Positions 35,715-44,270 of a DNA stretch of 64,000 nucleotides are shown in pieces. How positions within the stretch are numbered: the stretch's first letter is position 1; each line of letters opens with the position of its first letter. Source of the DNA: Gilvimarinus japonicus (GTDB lineage: Bacteria > Pseudomonadota > Gammaproteobacteria > Pseudomonadales > Cellvibrionaceae); contig NZ_AP031500.1 in assembly GCF_042847215.1 (NCBI RefSeq), positions 1,240,001 to 1,304,000 on the forward strand, written 5' to 3'. Below the pieces are notes generated by a model. The model saw only the letters and a program-made list of their open reading frames with translations, had not been told where the DNA came from and searched no databases. The translations under genes were made by a program, and so were the position numbers.

Positions 35715-37535
35715 TTAGTCGTTGCGCTTTACTAAACGCAGGTATTTTACCGCAAGGTTTCGGTTCTGTGCGTCGCGGCCAAAGCTCAGTGTCAGCTCGC
35801 CAGGGCCGGCGTGTAGTTTAATTTTCTGAGATTGTTCGGCCCAGCTTTGGGTGGGCGCCTCTCCGGTTTCAGCGCGGCGCTGCCCTTGACGGACAGTGCT
35901 TTGGTAGGGCGGTAGTGAGTCGAATGTGTATCGCGCCCCTTGGGCTTGAGCGGTGATCTCGCCGTCATACGATCCGTCGGGTGTTTCGTAGCCAATCACA
36001 AGTTCGTAGCTGCCGCCATTAATGACGTCAATCGGCCACTGAATTTGGCCCGCGGTTTGTCCGGTGCTGATCAGCCAATCGTGTGCCCAGCCGTCGCCGT
36101 GGCGATAGTTAACGCCCTCTTTGACGATCGCAGCCTCGTGGGCGGGAAACATAACCTCTGGGTAACCCGCGTGGCCAACATGGACGGGCAGGGGGGTATA
36201 ATCGGGCAGCCGTGTTTTCCGGTACCACTGCGCGTACTCTTGTTTAAGCTCAGCCAGTCGTGTCGGGTGCTCGGATGCGACATTCTGGGTTTGCTTCGGG
36301 TCGGCCTCAAGATCGTACAGCGACCAGTGGTCATTATGGTCGGACGTGGCGAGCCAGCGTTGGGTGCGCACCGCACCGGGGCTTTCGCTGATGGCAACCT
36401 CATCCGGGCGCGTGGTGTTGCGAAAATGGTGGGTAAATAGCGTACGGTCGGGCCAGTTGACGGCTTGAGCTTGATTGGCATCAAGTATCAGCGGCGTCAG
36501 ATCATCGCCGTGGATCGGTTTTACGGGTGCACTATCGATACCGGTTAGCGCGAGCAACGTGGGCAGCACATCAAGGTGTTGTGCGATCGGTGTAATGCGG
36601 CGTCCGCCACTGATGTGATCGGGCCAAGAGATAATAAATGGCACTCTAACCCCGCCTTCATCCAACTTGCCTTTCCAACCTTTCATCTCGCCGTTGTAGC
36701 GCGCTTGGCCTCCTGGAAACGCCGGGCCGTTGTCGGACAAAAAAACGACAATGGTGTTGTTAAGGCTGCCGTTGCGCTCCAGCTGCCGAAAGACTCTTTG
36801 CAGGTTTTGATCGATATTTTCGACCATGCCATACACGCTAGCTTCGACATTCGTGAGCCCGCGTTTTTTGTATTTATCAAAATACTGTTGCGGTAACTCA
36901 AAGGGGCTGTGAGGCGTATTAAATGAGAGGTAAGCAAAGAAGGGCTGCTGGTTATCACGCATAAATTCAATAGCGTGATCGGTTAAGCGATCGGGCAAGT
37001 AGCCGGCAAACGCTTCGGTGCTGCGGTTGTGTTGCAGGTGACCGTCAAAGTAATCGGTGATGTGTCCGTCGGCAAAGCCGTAGAACTCGTCAAACCCTTG
37101 GCCTAAAGGGTTGTGAGGGTATTGCAGGCCATTGTGCCACTTGCCGAACAATCCGGTTTTATAACCGGCGTCTTGTAGGTATTCGGCGATGGTTTGTTCA
37201 TCGGGTAGCATTTTTTCACCGCCGCGGGTCACACTGTGAACACCGGTGGCAAGCGAGTGGCGCCCCGTAAGTAAGCTGGCGCGCGTGGGTGAACACACCG
37301 GGCTGACATAAAAGCGGTCAAAGCTGACGCCATCGTGGGCGAGCTTGTCGATGGTGGGGGTGTCGATTTTTTGGTTACCATTAAGGCCGAGGTCGCCCCA
37401 GCCCTGGTCATCGGTTAGCACCAGCAAGATGTTGGGTCGCTGTGACGCGATGTTGGTTTGCGTACTACAGGCAACAAGGGAGGCTATGAAAGCACTCATG
37501 ATGAGGCGTTTTATTGTTGTTGAATTCATAAGCAT
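35715..37535 (-). CDS. Lipoprotein sulfatase (S1 family) with C-terminal beta-sandwich
   Basis: A ~606-residue type I sulfatase that would remove sulfate esters from a sulfated glycan. Lipobox LVAC is at about Cys23, so it is membrane anchored. The core starts RPNILLVLTDDQGWGD, with the metal-binding Asp pair, and carries the formylglycine motif CSPTRAS (Cys about 81), followed by LLTGRH. The Cys-type motif requires a formylglycine-generating or anSME maturase encoded elsewhere. Metal residues recur in LSDNGPAFPGG. The last ~110 residues form a beta-rich domain (SYELVIGYETPDGSYDGEI...) that may bind sugar. Starts at 37535 and 37529 are both possible. It lies downstream of a TonB receptor, separated by a terminator that ends only ~18 bases before its start. 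Confidence 0.88.
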   Translation of the reverse strand: MLMNSTTIKRLIMSAFIASLVACSTQTNIASQRPNILLVLTDDQGWGDLGLNGNQKIDTPTIDKLAHDGVSFDRFYVSPVCSPTRASLLTGRHSLATGVHSVTRGGEKMLPDEQTIAEYLQDAGYKTGLFGKWHNGLQYPHNPLGQGFDEFYGFADGHITDYFDGHLQHNRSTEAFAGYLPDRLTDHAIEFMRDNQQPFFAYLSFNTPHSPFELPQQYFDKYKKRGLTNVEASVYGMVENIDQNLQRVFRQLERNGSLNNTIVVFLSDNGPAFPGGQARYNGEMKGWKGKLDEGGVRVPFIISWPDHISGGRRITPIAQHLDVLPTLLALTGIDSAPVKPIHGDDLTPLILDANQAQAVNWPDRTLFTHHFRNTTRPDEVAISESPGAVRTQRWLATSDHNDHWSLYDLEADPKQTQNVASEHPTRLAELKQEYAQWYRKTRLPDYTPLPVHVGHAGYPEVMFPAHEAAIVKEGVNYRHGDGWAHDWLISTGQTAGQIQWPIDVINGGSYELVIGYETPDGSYDGEITAQAQGARYTFDSLPPYQSTVRQGQRRAETGEAPTQSWAEQSQKIKLHAGPGELTLSFGRDAQNRNLAVKYLRLVKRND

Positions 37536-37552
37536 TAATTTACCAAGGGTAT

Positions 37553-37577
37553 AAAAAAGGCGTGTTACAAACACGCC
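37553..37577 (-). terminator. Intrinsic terminator between TonB receptor and sulfatase genes
   Basis: GGCGTGTT (37559-37566) pairs perfectly with AACACGCC (37570-37577), loop 3 nt. On the minus strand a six-T run follows (plus A-run 37553-37558). The sulfatase start codon comes about 18 bases further on. Confidence 0.9.
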
Positions 37578-37613
37578 AAGCAAGGAACCTACACACTAGG
37601 TACAGGATGTAAC

Positions 37614-37646
37614 GCCGGCTCATTCGCTTTAGGGGCGCGAGCCGGC
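37614..37646 (-). terminator. Second hairpin past TonB receptor gene
   Basis: GCCGGCTC (37614-37621) pairs with GAGCCGGC (37639-37646), 17-base loop, 14 bases past the receptor stop. There is no T-run; it may protect the 3' end of the receptor message. Confidence 0.5.
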
Positions 37647-37659
37647 CTATGGTCGCGGT

Positions 37660-40600
37660 TTAGAAAGTCGCTCTTACACCCATGGTGTAGCGCGCTTCGT
37701 ACTCATTCTGCCATGCGAACTGGTCTTCATATTCCAGGTAGTAAGTTTCTTTCTCTGAGGTAATGTTCGAGGCGTTTACATACACACTAACGTAGTCGTT
37801 AATGTCATAGCTGACCGAGGCGTCCACATACGCTGTTGGCTCTTGCCACAGAGTACCTTCGCCCCAGGTTTGGTTGAAGCCAACCACGCGCTCACCGCGG
37901 TAGTTGTAGGCAATACGAGCCTGCAGTGCGCCATTTTCGTACCAGCCGACCAAGTTTACGACGTCTTCCGAGTTGTCTTGGAAGGGCAGCTCAACGCCGT
38001 CCATACTTTGATTGCCAGACTCGCTAGGCGAGTAAGTGTAGTTGGCGTCGATACCAAAACCGCTCAGCATCGGTATGTCTAAGAAGTCGTCAAACGCCAG
38101 CTTGGCGGCCAGCTCGACCCCTTTGAGTACGCCGCCCTCGCCTTGAATGCTGGTGGAAACGGGTACGCTGCGGCGCACGACGCCGTCTAGGTCGGGCAGT
38201 TCCATTTGAACGGTGCCGTTCTCGATAAAGCTCTCGACATCAATGTAAAACCAGCCTGCAGATAAGCTGCTGGCAGCGCCCAGATAATACTCCAGAGAGA
38301 GGTCGTAGTTAGTGGCTTGCCAAGGGTCTAGCTCAGGGTTACCCGTGGCATTGCCGCCGGTGACAATAAACTTGCCGTTGGTTTCGCTTTCGGGGTCAGA
38401 GTCTAGTACGTAAGTGGGTGACAAGCCGCCGCCCCATTGAGCCAGATCCAGCGGCGCCATAGTGCGGGCATAAGAGGCGCGCAGCACGAGCTCTTCACTC
38501 AAGTCAAAGCGCAAGTTTAGCGAGGGCAATAAGTAGTCCAGTGAACGCTCGGTGGTGATATCACCCGCATCGACAGATGCGGCACCGTAAGGCTGAGAGG
38601 CGCCTACTTGGTTTTGCCCCACGGTCAGGTCCGAGTCGATGGCGCGGACGCCAAAGTTACCGCTCATAATGCCGGTTTCAAAATTTGCTTTGGCGTAGTA
38701 GCTTTGCTCTTCTAGTTCGACATTGTAAGAGCGTGCGGGCGCGATCGCGCGATGTGTGCCGGGATAGAGCGCTTCGTGGTAGGCCTCGACATCTTGCATG
38801 CTACGCGGGTCAGCACTCCATATGGTTGGAATACCGGTTACGCTGCCGAAGTCGCTAACTTGAATTGCGTCTAGGTCGGCCAGTAGTGTTGGGATGCCCG
38901 AGGTGTAAAAGTGTTCGCCATCACCTGCGGTACAGGCGCCTTCAATGCCGCCGCCGTCTAGGTCCACGTCAGTTGCTTTGTATTTAACGTCGCAGCCGCT
39001 TACCGGTGACAGTAGATCAAATTCATAATTGTCGACGCTACGCTCGCTTAGGCGCACGCCGAACTCCAGCGAGGTCAGGAAATTACCGTCGAAGCGATAC
39101 TCTCCGTCAAAGCGTGCCACATCCAGCTCACCGTCACGGGTGAAGTTATTCTCGCTGGTTAACGCGCCTAATGAATAACTGTTAAGGTCTCCCATGTAGT
39201 CGCCAATCGAGCGTGCGTCGCCCATCGATTTGCCGTTCATCCCTAGGTTGGCGTTGTTATCAAAACCGCTCCAGCTGGGGTTGTCGCCGCTGTAGTTGAC
39301 GCTCAGCTGGGGGTAACCTAGGTAACCATTAGGGTTGGTTTGCAGTTGACCGTCGGCGCAGTCGCCTTGTGTCCCCTGTGTACCCTCGGGATAGTATTTG
39401 CACTGTATGCCCCATTGGCTGCCATTGGCGGCGTCGATATCCATGTAGCTGTTCAGGCGCTCTTGCTCGGCTTCGCCGTGCACTAAGCGGAACGAGCCGG
39501 TGAACGCATCGCCGTTGTCGTAATTAAGCTCGACGTTGTAGTTTTGCGATTCGGCTGTTTGTGCCTGTACCGAGGAATAGGATTTCGCGCGGCGGCCGAA
39601 GCCGGTATATTCTTGTACGGTATTGACACTGCCGTGATCAGTGGATTGCGTTGCGTCATACCAGCCCCAGCGCTGCCATTTATCGCCGAAAGCAAACCCT
39701 GTTTGGTAGTCGTTATCTTCTAAGTCGGTTACCAGAGCTTCGGCCACCAGCTCAAAGCCGGCGCCCAGATCAACTTGAATGGCAACGTTTGCCCCGGTGC
39801 GTTCGCGCTCTGTCTGGCGGTTGTAGGCGGTGTGACCGGTAAACGCCCAGTAGCGATCATCCAGGTCGCCATCATTATTGAGATCGACGCTGCCATTGCT
39901 GAAACGATCGGCAAAGTTTGGGTTGTTGCCGTTGACCCAGCCGTAGTCAGATTCGTTAGTGAAGCCGGTCCAGCCGGCGTTGCCCATTACCCCAGCGTAA
40001 TAGTTGGCGAGCGTGGCCTCTTGGTGGCTGACTGCAGCCATGACACCGACACGTTCATTTCGCCAATTAAGTAAAATGTTAGCCGATGGGTCGGTTTCTT
40101 CGGTGTCCATGCCATAGGTGCCCGATGCTGCGCCGGATACGGTAAAGCCTTCGTCAAGGTCAAATGGGCGGTACGTCTGCAAGTCTACAACGCCGGTAAT
40201 GCCACCAGCGTTCATGCCGGCGGTTTGTGATTTGGCAACTTCGGCACCCGAGAACAGCTGTGAAGGGATGTCGCTGTAGTTTGGCTGTACGGTGGTTAGC
40301 GAATTGGCACCTAGGTAGGATTCACCATTTAGGGTGGTTAACACTTGGGGCAAACCACGAATATTCAGTGCCGTGCCCTCACCGGCAGAGCGGCGAATTT
40401 GTACACCGCTGATGCGTTGCAGTGAGTCGGCGATCGTCATGTCGGGTAATTTACCGATGTCTTCTGCCGAGATGGCGTCGACCACTGAATCGGCGTCGCG
40501 TTTAATGCTAACGGAGTTTTCCTGCGCGGCGCGCACACCGGTAACGACCACTTCTTCTAGAGCTGGCATTTGTTGGGCGTGGGCAAACTGAACCGCACCT

Positions 40601-40662
40601 GCGAGTGAGCAGGCGCTGATGCAGGCGGCAAGTGCCCGAAGCTTAAATGTTGGGGTTTGCAT
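37660..40662 (-). CDS. TonB-dependent receptor (Caulobacter/Xanthomonas-type, sulfated glycan?)
   Basis: A 1000-residue receptor of the large TIGR01782-like class. The start at 40662 has AGGAG 7 bases upstream and opens a signal peptide (about 1-29, ends AHAQQ); the longer frame to 40773 adds 37 residues without signal. After the TonB-box region (EEVVVTGVRAAQENSVSIKRDADSV) come the plug (ISAEDIGKLPDMTIADSLQRISGVQI, then LNIRGLPQVLTTLNGESYLG) and a long barrel ending MGVRATF. The class imports plant or algal glycan oligomers. The neighbour sulfatase suggests a sulfated substrate, by inference. A LacI-type palindrome at 40722-40735 lies 60 bases upstream. Confidence 0.9.
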   Translation of the reverse strand: MQTPTFKLRALAACISACSLAGAVQFAHAQQMPALEEVVVTGVRAAQENSVSIKRDADSVVDAISAEDIGKLPDMTIADSLQRISGVQIRRSAGEGTALNIRGLPQVLTTLNGESYLGANSLTTVQPNYSDIPSQLFSGAEVAKSQTAGMNAGGITGVVDLQTYRPFDLDEGFTVSGAASGTYGMDTEETDPSANILLNWRNERVGVMAAVSHQEATLANYYAGVMGNAGWTGFTNESDYGWVNGNNPNFADRFSNGSVDLNNDGDLDDRYWAFTGHTAYNRQTERERTGANVAIQVDLGAGFELVAEALVTDLEDNDYQTGFAFGDKWQRWGWYDATQSTDHGSVNTVQEYTGFGRRAKSYSSVQAQTAESQNYNVELNYDNGDAFTGSFRLVHGEAEQERLNSYMDIDAANGSQWGIQCKYYPEGTQGTQGDCADGQLQTNPNGYLGYPQLSVNYSGDNPSWSGFDNNANLGMNGKSMGDARSIGDYMGDLNSYSLGALTSENNFTRDGELDVARFDGEYRFDGNFLTSLEFGVRLSERSVDNYEFDLLSPVSGCDVKYKATDVDLDGGGIEGACTAGDGEHFYTSGIPTLLADLDAIQVSDFGSVTGIPTIWSADPRSMQDVEAYHEALYPGTHRAIAPARSYNVELEEQSYYAKANFETGIMSGNFGVRAIDSDLTVGQNQVGASQPYGAASVDAGDITTERSLDYLLPSLNLRFDLSEELVLRASYARTMAPLDLAQWGGGLSPTYVLDSDPESETNGKFIVTGGNATGNPELDPWQATNYDLSLEYYLGAASSLSAGWFYIDVESFIENGTVQMELPDLDGVVRRSVPVSTSIQGEGGVLKGVELAAKLAFDDFLDIPMLSGFGIDANYTYSPSESGNQSMDGVELPFQDNSEDVVNLVGWYENGALQARIAYNYRGERVVGFNQTWGEGTLWQEPTAYVDASVSYDINDYVSVYVNASNITSEKETYYLEYEDQFAWQNEYEARYTMGVRATF

Positions 40663-41093
40663 GAAACGTCTCCTAATTATGGCTTTTTGCGTTTGGCTTG
40701 GTCGAAATGTCAAACTTTTTGTGAAACCGGTTACAAATTTATACAATTTAAACGCCTGTGTCGCATCCTTCATAAGGGCGCTAATTTAGGGTTACACCGA
40801 TAGTTGCTCGGGCTTATGATTGGTTCTGTTTAGCCTGTAGGGCACTTATTAAACAAACTTAGCGTTATGCGTCTTGGTGGCGCGATTGTTTTGCTCGTAG
40901 TGCGACGGTGTAACCGGTTGCAGAAATCTAGCGGGGATTACTTTGAAGGGCAAGTAGAGATTTGTAATGAAAGTGCAAAATTATGCACAGGTCAGCTAGG
41001 TGAGGCCGCTGCTGGCGTTTGCGGTAATGTTGCCGAGTGCCACGCATCCGGAGGATGCAGTGGCTCGAGAGCGGAGTCGGCGGTGGTGTTTGA
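40663..41093. other. Gap upstream of TonB receptor and after smpB
   Basis: About 430 bases. The receptor-proximal part holds the palindrome at 40722-40735 and should hold the receptor promoter. The smpB-proximal end holds a short hairpin GCATCC/GGATGC (41044-41058), a weak terminator candidate for smpB. The middle shows no gene; short frames on the plus strand lack any family feature. Confidence 0.5.
40722..40735. promoter_or_regulatory. LacI-family-type operator upstream of TonB receptor
   Basis: TGAAACCGGTTACA is a 14-bp near-perfect palindrome (one mismatch) centred on CCGG, the shape of operators used by LacI/GalR-family repressors that often control TonB receptor loci in Gammaproteobacteria. 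No lacI-type gene is in the window. Confidence 0.5.
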
Positions 41094-41573
41094 TTAGCGC
41101 GTATCGGTTTGAAACAGACGTTGTTTTTGCCGGTTCCAGTCCCGCTCTTTTTCGGTTTCGCGTTTGTCGTGCAGTTGTTTACCTTTACCCAGCGCCACTT
41201 CGACTTTGACCAAGTGTTGCTTCCAGTACATGGCGGTCGCGACCACGGTGTAACCTTTTTGCTCGGTCGCCTGACGCAGTTTGGCCAGCTCTTTTTCGTG
41301 CATTAAAAGTTTGCGCGAGCGGTTGGGCTCGACCACATAGTGGGTAGAGACGGTCGCGAGAGGCGAAATTTGTGCGCCCACCAACCACGCCTCCCCGTTT
41401 TGGAAAATCACGTAGGTGTCGGTTAGTTGCATCTTGCCGGCGCGTAAGCTTTTAACTTCCCAGCCGAGCAGGACGATGCCCGCCTCCAGCTTATCTTGCA
41501 GCAGGTAGTCAAATTTTGCCTTTTTGTTGAGGGCAATGGTGTTGCCAGCGGGTTTTTTCTGCTTTTTAGCCAT
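41094..41573 (-). CDS. smpB: SsrA-binding protein SmpB
   Basis: A 159-residue RNA-binding protein that brings tmRNA to stalled ribosomes. Recognisable segments are NTIALNKKAKFDYLLQDKLEAGIVLLGWEVKSLRAGKMQL near the start, the HEKELAKL region, and the basic tail DKRETEKERDWNRQKQR that enters the mRNA channel. Length matches E. coli SmpB (160). The start at 41573 (MAKKQKK) fits the family; a frame to 41648 adds 25 residues with no match. In many Gammaproteobacteria smpB is divergent from ratA; here an NSS transporter gene sits between them. The tmRNA gene itself is not in the window. Confidence 0.96.
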   Translation of the reverse strand: MAKKQKKPAGNTIALNKKAKFDYLLQDKLEAGIVLLGWEVKSLRAGKMQLTDTYVIFQNGEAWLVGAQISPLATVSTHYVVEPNRSRKLLMHEKELAKLRQATEQKGYTVVATAMYWKQHLVKVEVALGKGKQLHDKRETEKERDWNRQKQRLFQTDTR

Positions 41574-41765
41574 GAACAGTCGCGTCGGATGGGTGAATGA
41601 AAACACCGGCATTATAACGATCCCCGGGCGTTCTGTCTGCGTCCGCACTTATGCTGTTGAGCGATTAACGATACAATCGGCGGCAACTATAAGGTTTGGG
41701 CGCAATAACGCAGGCCGCTGCTCAGTGCTGGGCGGTGGATAATCGCAGACAAGCGGAGTGACAGC

Positions 41766-43370
41766 GTGAAACGAGCACAAAAGCACGCCATTTGGGGGCG
41801 CAGAGGCACATTTATCTTGGCGGCGACAGGCTCCGCCGTAGGTCTTGGCAATATATGGAAGTTTCCCTACATCACCGGCGAGAACGGTGGTGGTGCCTTT
41901 GTATTGATGTATCTGCTGTGTATCTGCTTGATTGGTTTGCCGGTGATGGTCGCCGAGGTGTTATTGGGGCGTCGGGGCCGCGCGAGCCCCATCACGGCGA
42001 TGCAAGCGGTCACCCGAGAGTCGGGTAGCTCGCCCGGTTGGAATGTGATCGGCCTGTTTGGAGTGTTGGCCGGCTTTTTGATTTTATCCTATTACAGTGT
42101 CATTGCCGGCTGGACCCTAGAATATGTCACGACTGCCGCTCGTGGCGGATTTGTTGGCCTAGACGGCGAGAGTGCTAAGCAGGCGTTTGATGCGCTGCTG
42201 GCCAATAAAAGTGCCTTAGTGCAATGGCAGACAGCGTTTTTGTGTATGACGGTGCTGGTGATTGTATTTGGCGTAACCCGCGGGCTAGAGACTGCGGTGC
42301 GGGTGCTGATGCCGCTGCTGTTTGTGTTGCTGTTGGTGCTGTTAGGGTATGCCGCCTATGTGGGGGATTTTGCCGCAGGAGCCTCGTTTCTGTTTAGTTT
42401 TAAGTTCGCTGATTTATCCTTAGAGGGGTTGTCGTTAGCATTGGGGCACGCATTTTTTACGCTTAGCCTTGGAATGGGCGCCATTATGGCCTACGGCTCG
42501 TACATGCCCCACAAAAGCTCGATTGTAAAAACCGTCATGATGGTGGGGGTGCTGGACACCCTGGTGGCGTTAATTGCGGGGCTGGCCATTTTTCCGATTG
42601 TGTTTGCCACTAACGGGGTAGAACCGGGCGACGGTTCGGGCTTGATGTTTATCAGCTTGCCGATTGTTTTTGGCTCTATGCCTTTTGGAACGATATTTGG
42701 CACCTTGTTCTTTTTATTAGTTACCCTGGCGGCCTGGAGCTCGACGATTTCTCTGTTGGAGCCGGCGGTGGCTTATTTGACGGAGCGTTTTCGGTTTCAC
42801 CGGGTCAGCGCTAATTTGCTTATCGCGTCGTTAGCGTGGTTGTTGGGTTTAGGGACGGTGATGTCCTTTAACGACTGGTCCGACAGCACCTACTTCTTAG
42901 GCATGAATTTATTTAACTTTATTGATTTTATAACCGCCAGTGTATTGTTGCCGTTAGGGGGTGCGTTAATGGCGGTATATGTCGGCTGGTTTATGAAGCG
43001 GCGGCCGCTGCGGCGCGAGCTGAAACTGGAGTCGCGCGAGACATTTAGTCGCTGGTTTACCATTGTTCGCTATGTATCGCCGGTGTTGGTGCTGGTGGTG
43101 TTTATTATGGGTTTGTACGGAAAGTTTGCAGAGGATATAAATCAGTTAGATTTCAGCTGGGTCATAAACGAGTGGTTATTTTTCTTGTTTGGTATTTTAG
43201 CTGCTGGGGTGTATATAGGTTGGATCATGATAGAACGCCCCTTGCATCGTGGGCTCGATTTGGATTTTTCAAGTTGGTCTGTGCGTTGGTTGTTAGTGTT
43301 AAAGTTTGTATCTCCTGTATTGATCGCGGTTTTGTTTATATTGGGTATTTATATTAAGTTTGCGGGGTAG
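41766..43370 (+). CDS. Sodium-dependent NSS-family transporter (second copy) with extra C-terminal helices
   Basis: A 534-residue SNF/LeuT-family symporter, related to the gene at 34247-35596. Helix 1 carries FILAATGSAVGLGNIWKFPYITGENGGGAF, the Na+/substrate region. GTG at 41766 has GGAG 7 bases upstream. It is about 85 residues longer than the first copy. The end contains two similar blocks, VRYVSPVLVLVVFIMGLYGKFA (about 439-460) and LKFVSPVLIAVLFILGIYIKFA (about 512-533), each followed or preceded by a loop and another helix. This looks like a duplicated terminal helix unit. Its stop is two bases before the ratA start, so the two are probably cotranscribed. Confidence 0.88.
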   Translation: MKRAQKHAIWGRRGTFILAATGSAVGLGNIWKFPYITGENGGGAFVLMYLLCICLIGLPVMVAEVLLGRRGRASPITAMQAVTRESGSSPGWNVIGLFGVLAGFLILSYYSVIAGWTLEYVTTAARGGFVGLDGESAKQAFDALLANKSALVQWQTAFLCMTVLVIVFGVTRGLETAVRVLMPLLFVLLLVLLGYAAYVGDFAAGASFLFSFKFADLSLEGLSLALGHAFFTLSLGMGAIMAYGSYMPHKSSIVKTVMMVGVLDTLVALIAGLAIFPIVFATNGVEPGDGSGLMFISLPIVFGSMPFGTIFGTLFFLLVTLAAWSSTISLLEPAVAYLTERFRFHRVSANLLIASLAWLLGLGTVMSFNDWSDSTYFLGMNLFNFIDFITASVLLPLGGALMAVYVGWFMKRRPLRRELKLESRETFSRWFTIVRYVSPVLVLVVFIMGLYGKFAEDINQLDFSWVINEWLFFLFGILAAGVYIGWIMIERPLHRGLDLDFSSWSVRWLLVLKFVSPVLIAVLFILGIYIKFAG

Positions 43371-43372
43371 TT

Positions 43373-43807
43373 GTGGGGCATCAGATAAAACGTACAGCCG
43401 AAGTAGGCTATTCGCGCGAGCAAATGTTTGCGTTGGTCAACGATATTGAGGCGTATCCTGAGTATATGGATGGCTGCCAAAGCGCTGCCGTATTAGCGCG
43501 TGGTGATGATTGGCTGGAAGCGCGGTTGGCATTGGGGCTGGGCGGTGTGTCTCAGAGTTTTGTGACACGCAATCAGTTGATTCCACCCAGTAAAATGACA
43601 ATGGAGCTGGTTGATGGCCCGTTCCGTAAGTTTTCCGGCCAGTGGTCTTTTAGCGATACCACCGAGGGATGTTGCGTAACCTTGGAGCTAGACTTTAGTT
43701 TAAAGAACCCGCTATTGGCGATGGCCGTTAATAAGATGTTTGAACAAATAGCGGCGTCGCAAGTAAAGGCTGTATGCCGACGGGCGCAGGTTGTCTATGG
43801 CGCTTAA
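43373..43807 (+). CDS. ratA: RatA/COQ10-like START-domain protein
   Basis: A 144-residue SRPBCC-fold protein. Landmarks are REQMFALVNDIEAYPEYMDGCQSAAVL near the start and a closing helix FEQIAASQVKAVCRRAQ. In E. coli the family was named RatA for a reported inhibition of ribosome subunit joining; relatives (COQ10) bind ubiquinone, so the true role may be quinone handling. The GTG start is two bases after the NSS transporter stop, and rnfH-like ratB follows after 47 bases, the usual ratAB pair. Confidence 0.9.
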   Translation: MGHQIKRTAEVGYSREQMFALVNDIEAYPEYMDGCQSAAVLARGDDWLEARLALGLGGVSQSFVTRNQLIPPSKMTMELVDGPFRKFSGQWSFSDTTEGCCVTLELDFSLKNPLLAMAVNKMFEQIAASQVKAVCRRAQVVYGA

Positions 43808-43854
43808 CGCAAGGCGTAAAATAGTTCGGTTAGTTAGGTAAGGTAATTAGGCGT

Positions 43855-44178
43855 ATGGCAGATTTAGATTTAATTACGGTTGAGGTGGCCTACGCGCTGC
43901 CCGACCGACAAACAATACTCGAGGTGTTGGTTGAGCCGGGAACAACCGCCTACCAAGCGGCCGAGTCTTCGGGGATTACGCGCGACTATCCCGAGATCGA
44001 CTTAGAAAACGCCAAGATGGGGATTTTTGGTCAAGCGCTGGGGACAAAAGGCTTAAAGCCACCCCACGAGCATGTGCTGCAAGCGGGGGACCGGATAGAG
44101 ATATACCGTCCGCTGCAGGCCGACCCCAAAGAGGTGCGCCGTCGTCGTGCCGAAAAAGCAAAGCAGGCTGACTCGTAA
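43855..44178 (+). CDS. ratB: RnfH-family ubiquitin-like protein (RatB)
   Basis: A 107-residue protein with a beta-grasp fold pattern: ITVEVAYALPDRQTILEVLVEPGTTAYQAAESSG, then IGIFGQALG-like KMGIFGQALGTKGLKPPHEHVLQAGDRIEIYRPLQADPKEVRRRRAEK. The end, YRPLQADPKEVRRRRAE, is diagnostic for the family. It is normally encoded after ratA, as here. Its function is unclear; despite the RnfH name, it is not linked to Rnf in most genomes. Confidence 0.92.
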   Translation: MADLDLITVEVAYALPDRQTILEVLVEPGTTAYQAAESSGITRDYPEIDLENAKMGIFGQALGTKGLKPPHEHVLQAGDRIEIYRPLQADPKEVRRRRAEKAKQADS

Positions 44179-44270
44179 AAGCTCGCGCGTATCCTGCGCA
44201 AGAAGTTTATTCGCGTACCATTTAAGCCCTGCTAGACTAACTAAGAGCGGTGGTGAGCAAAGGGAGAATT

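Noticed and set aside
40867..41209. Two short plus-strand frames near the smpB 3' end
   Set aside because: They overlap smpB antisense or non-coding DNA, with no family features and unsuitable codon patterns.
43373..44178. Toxin-antitoxin system from the RatA/RatB names
   Set aside because: These are widely conserved housekeeping genes (COQ10-like and ubiquitin-like); the toxin label rests on an overexpression effect in E. coli.
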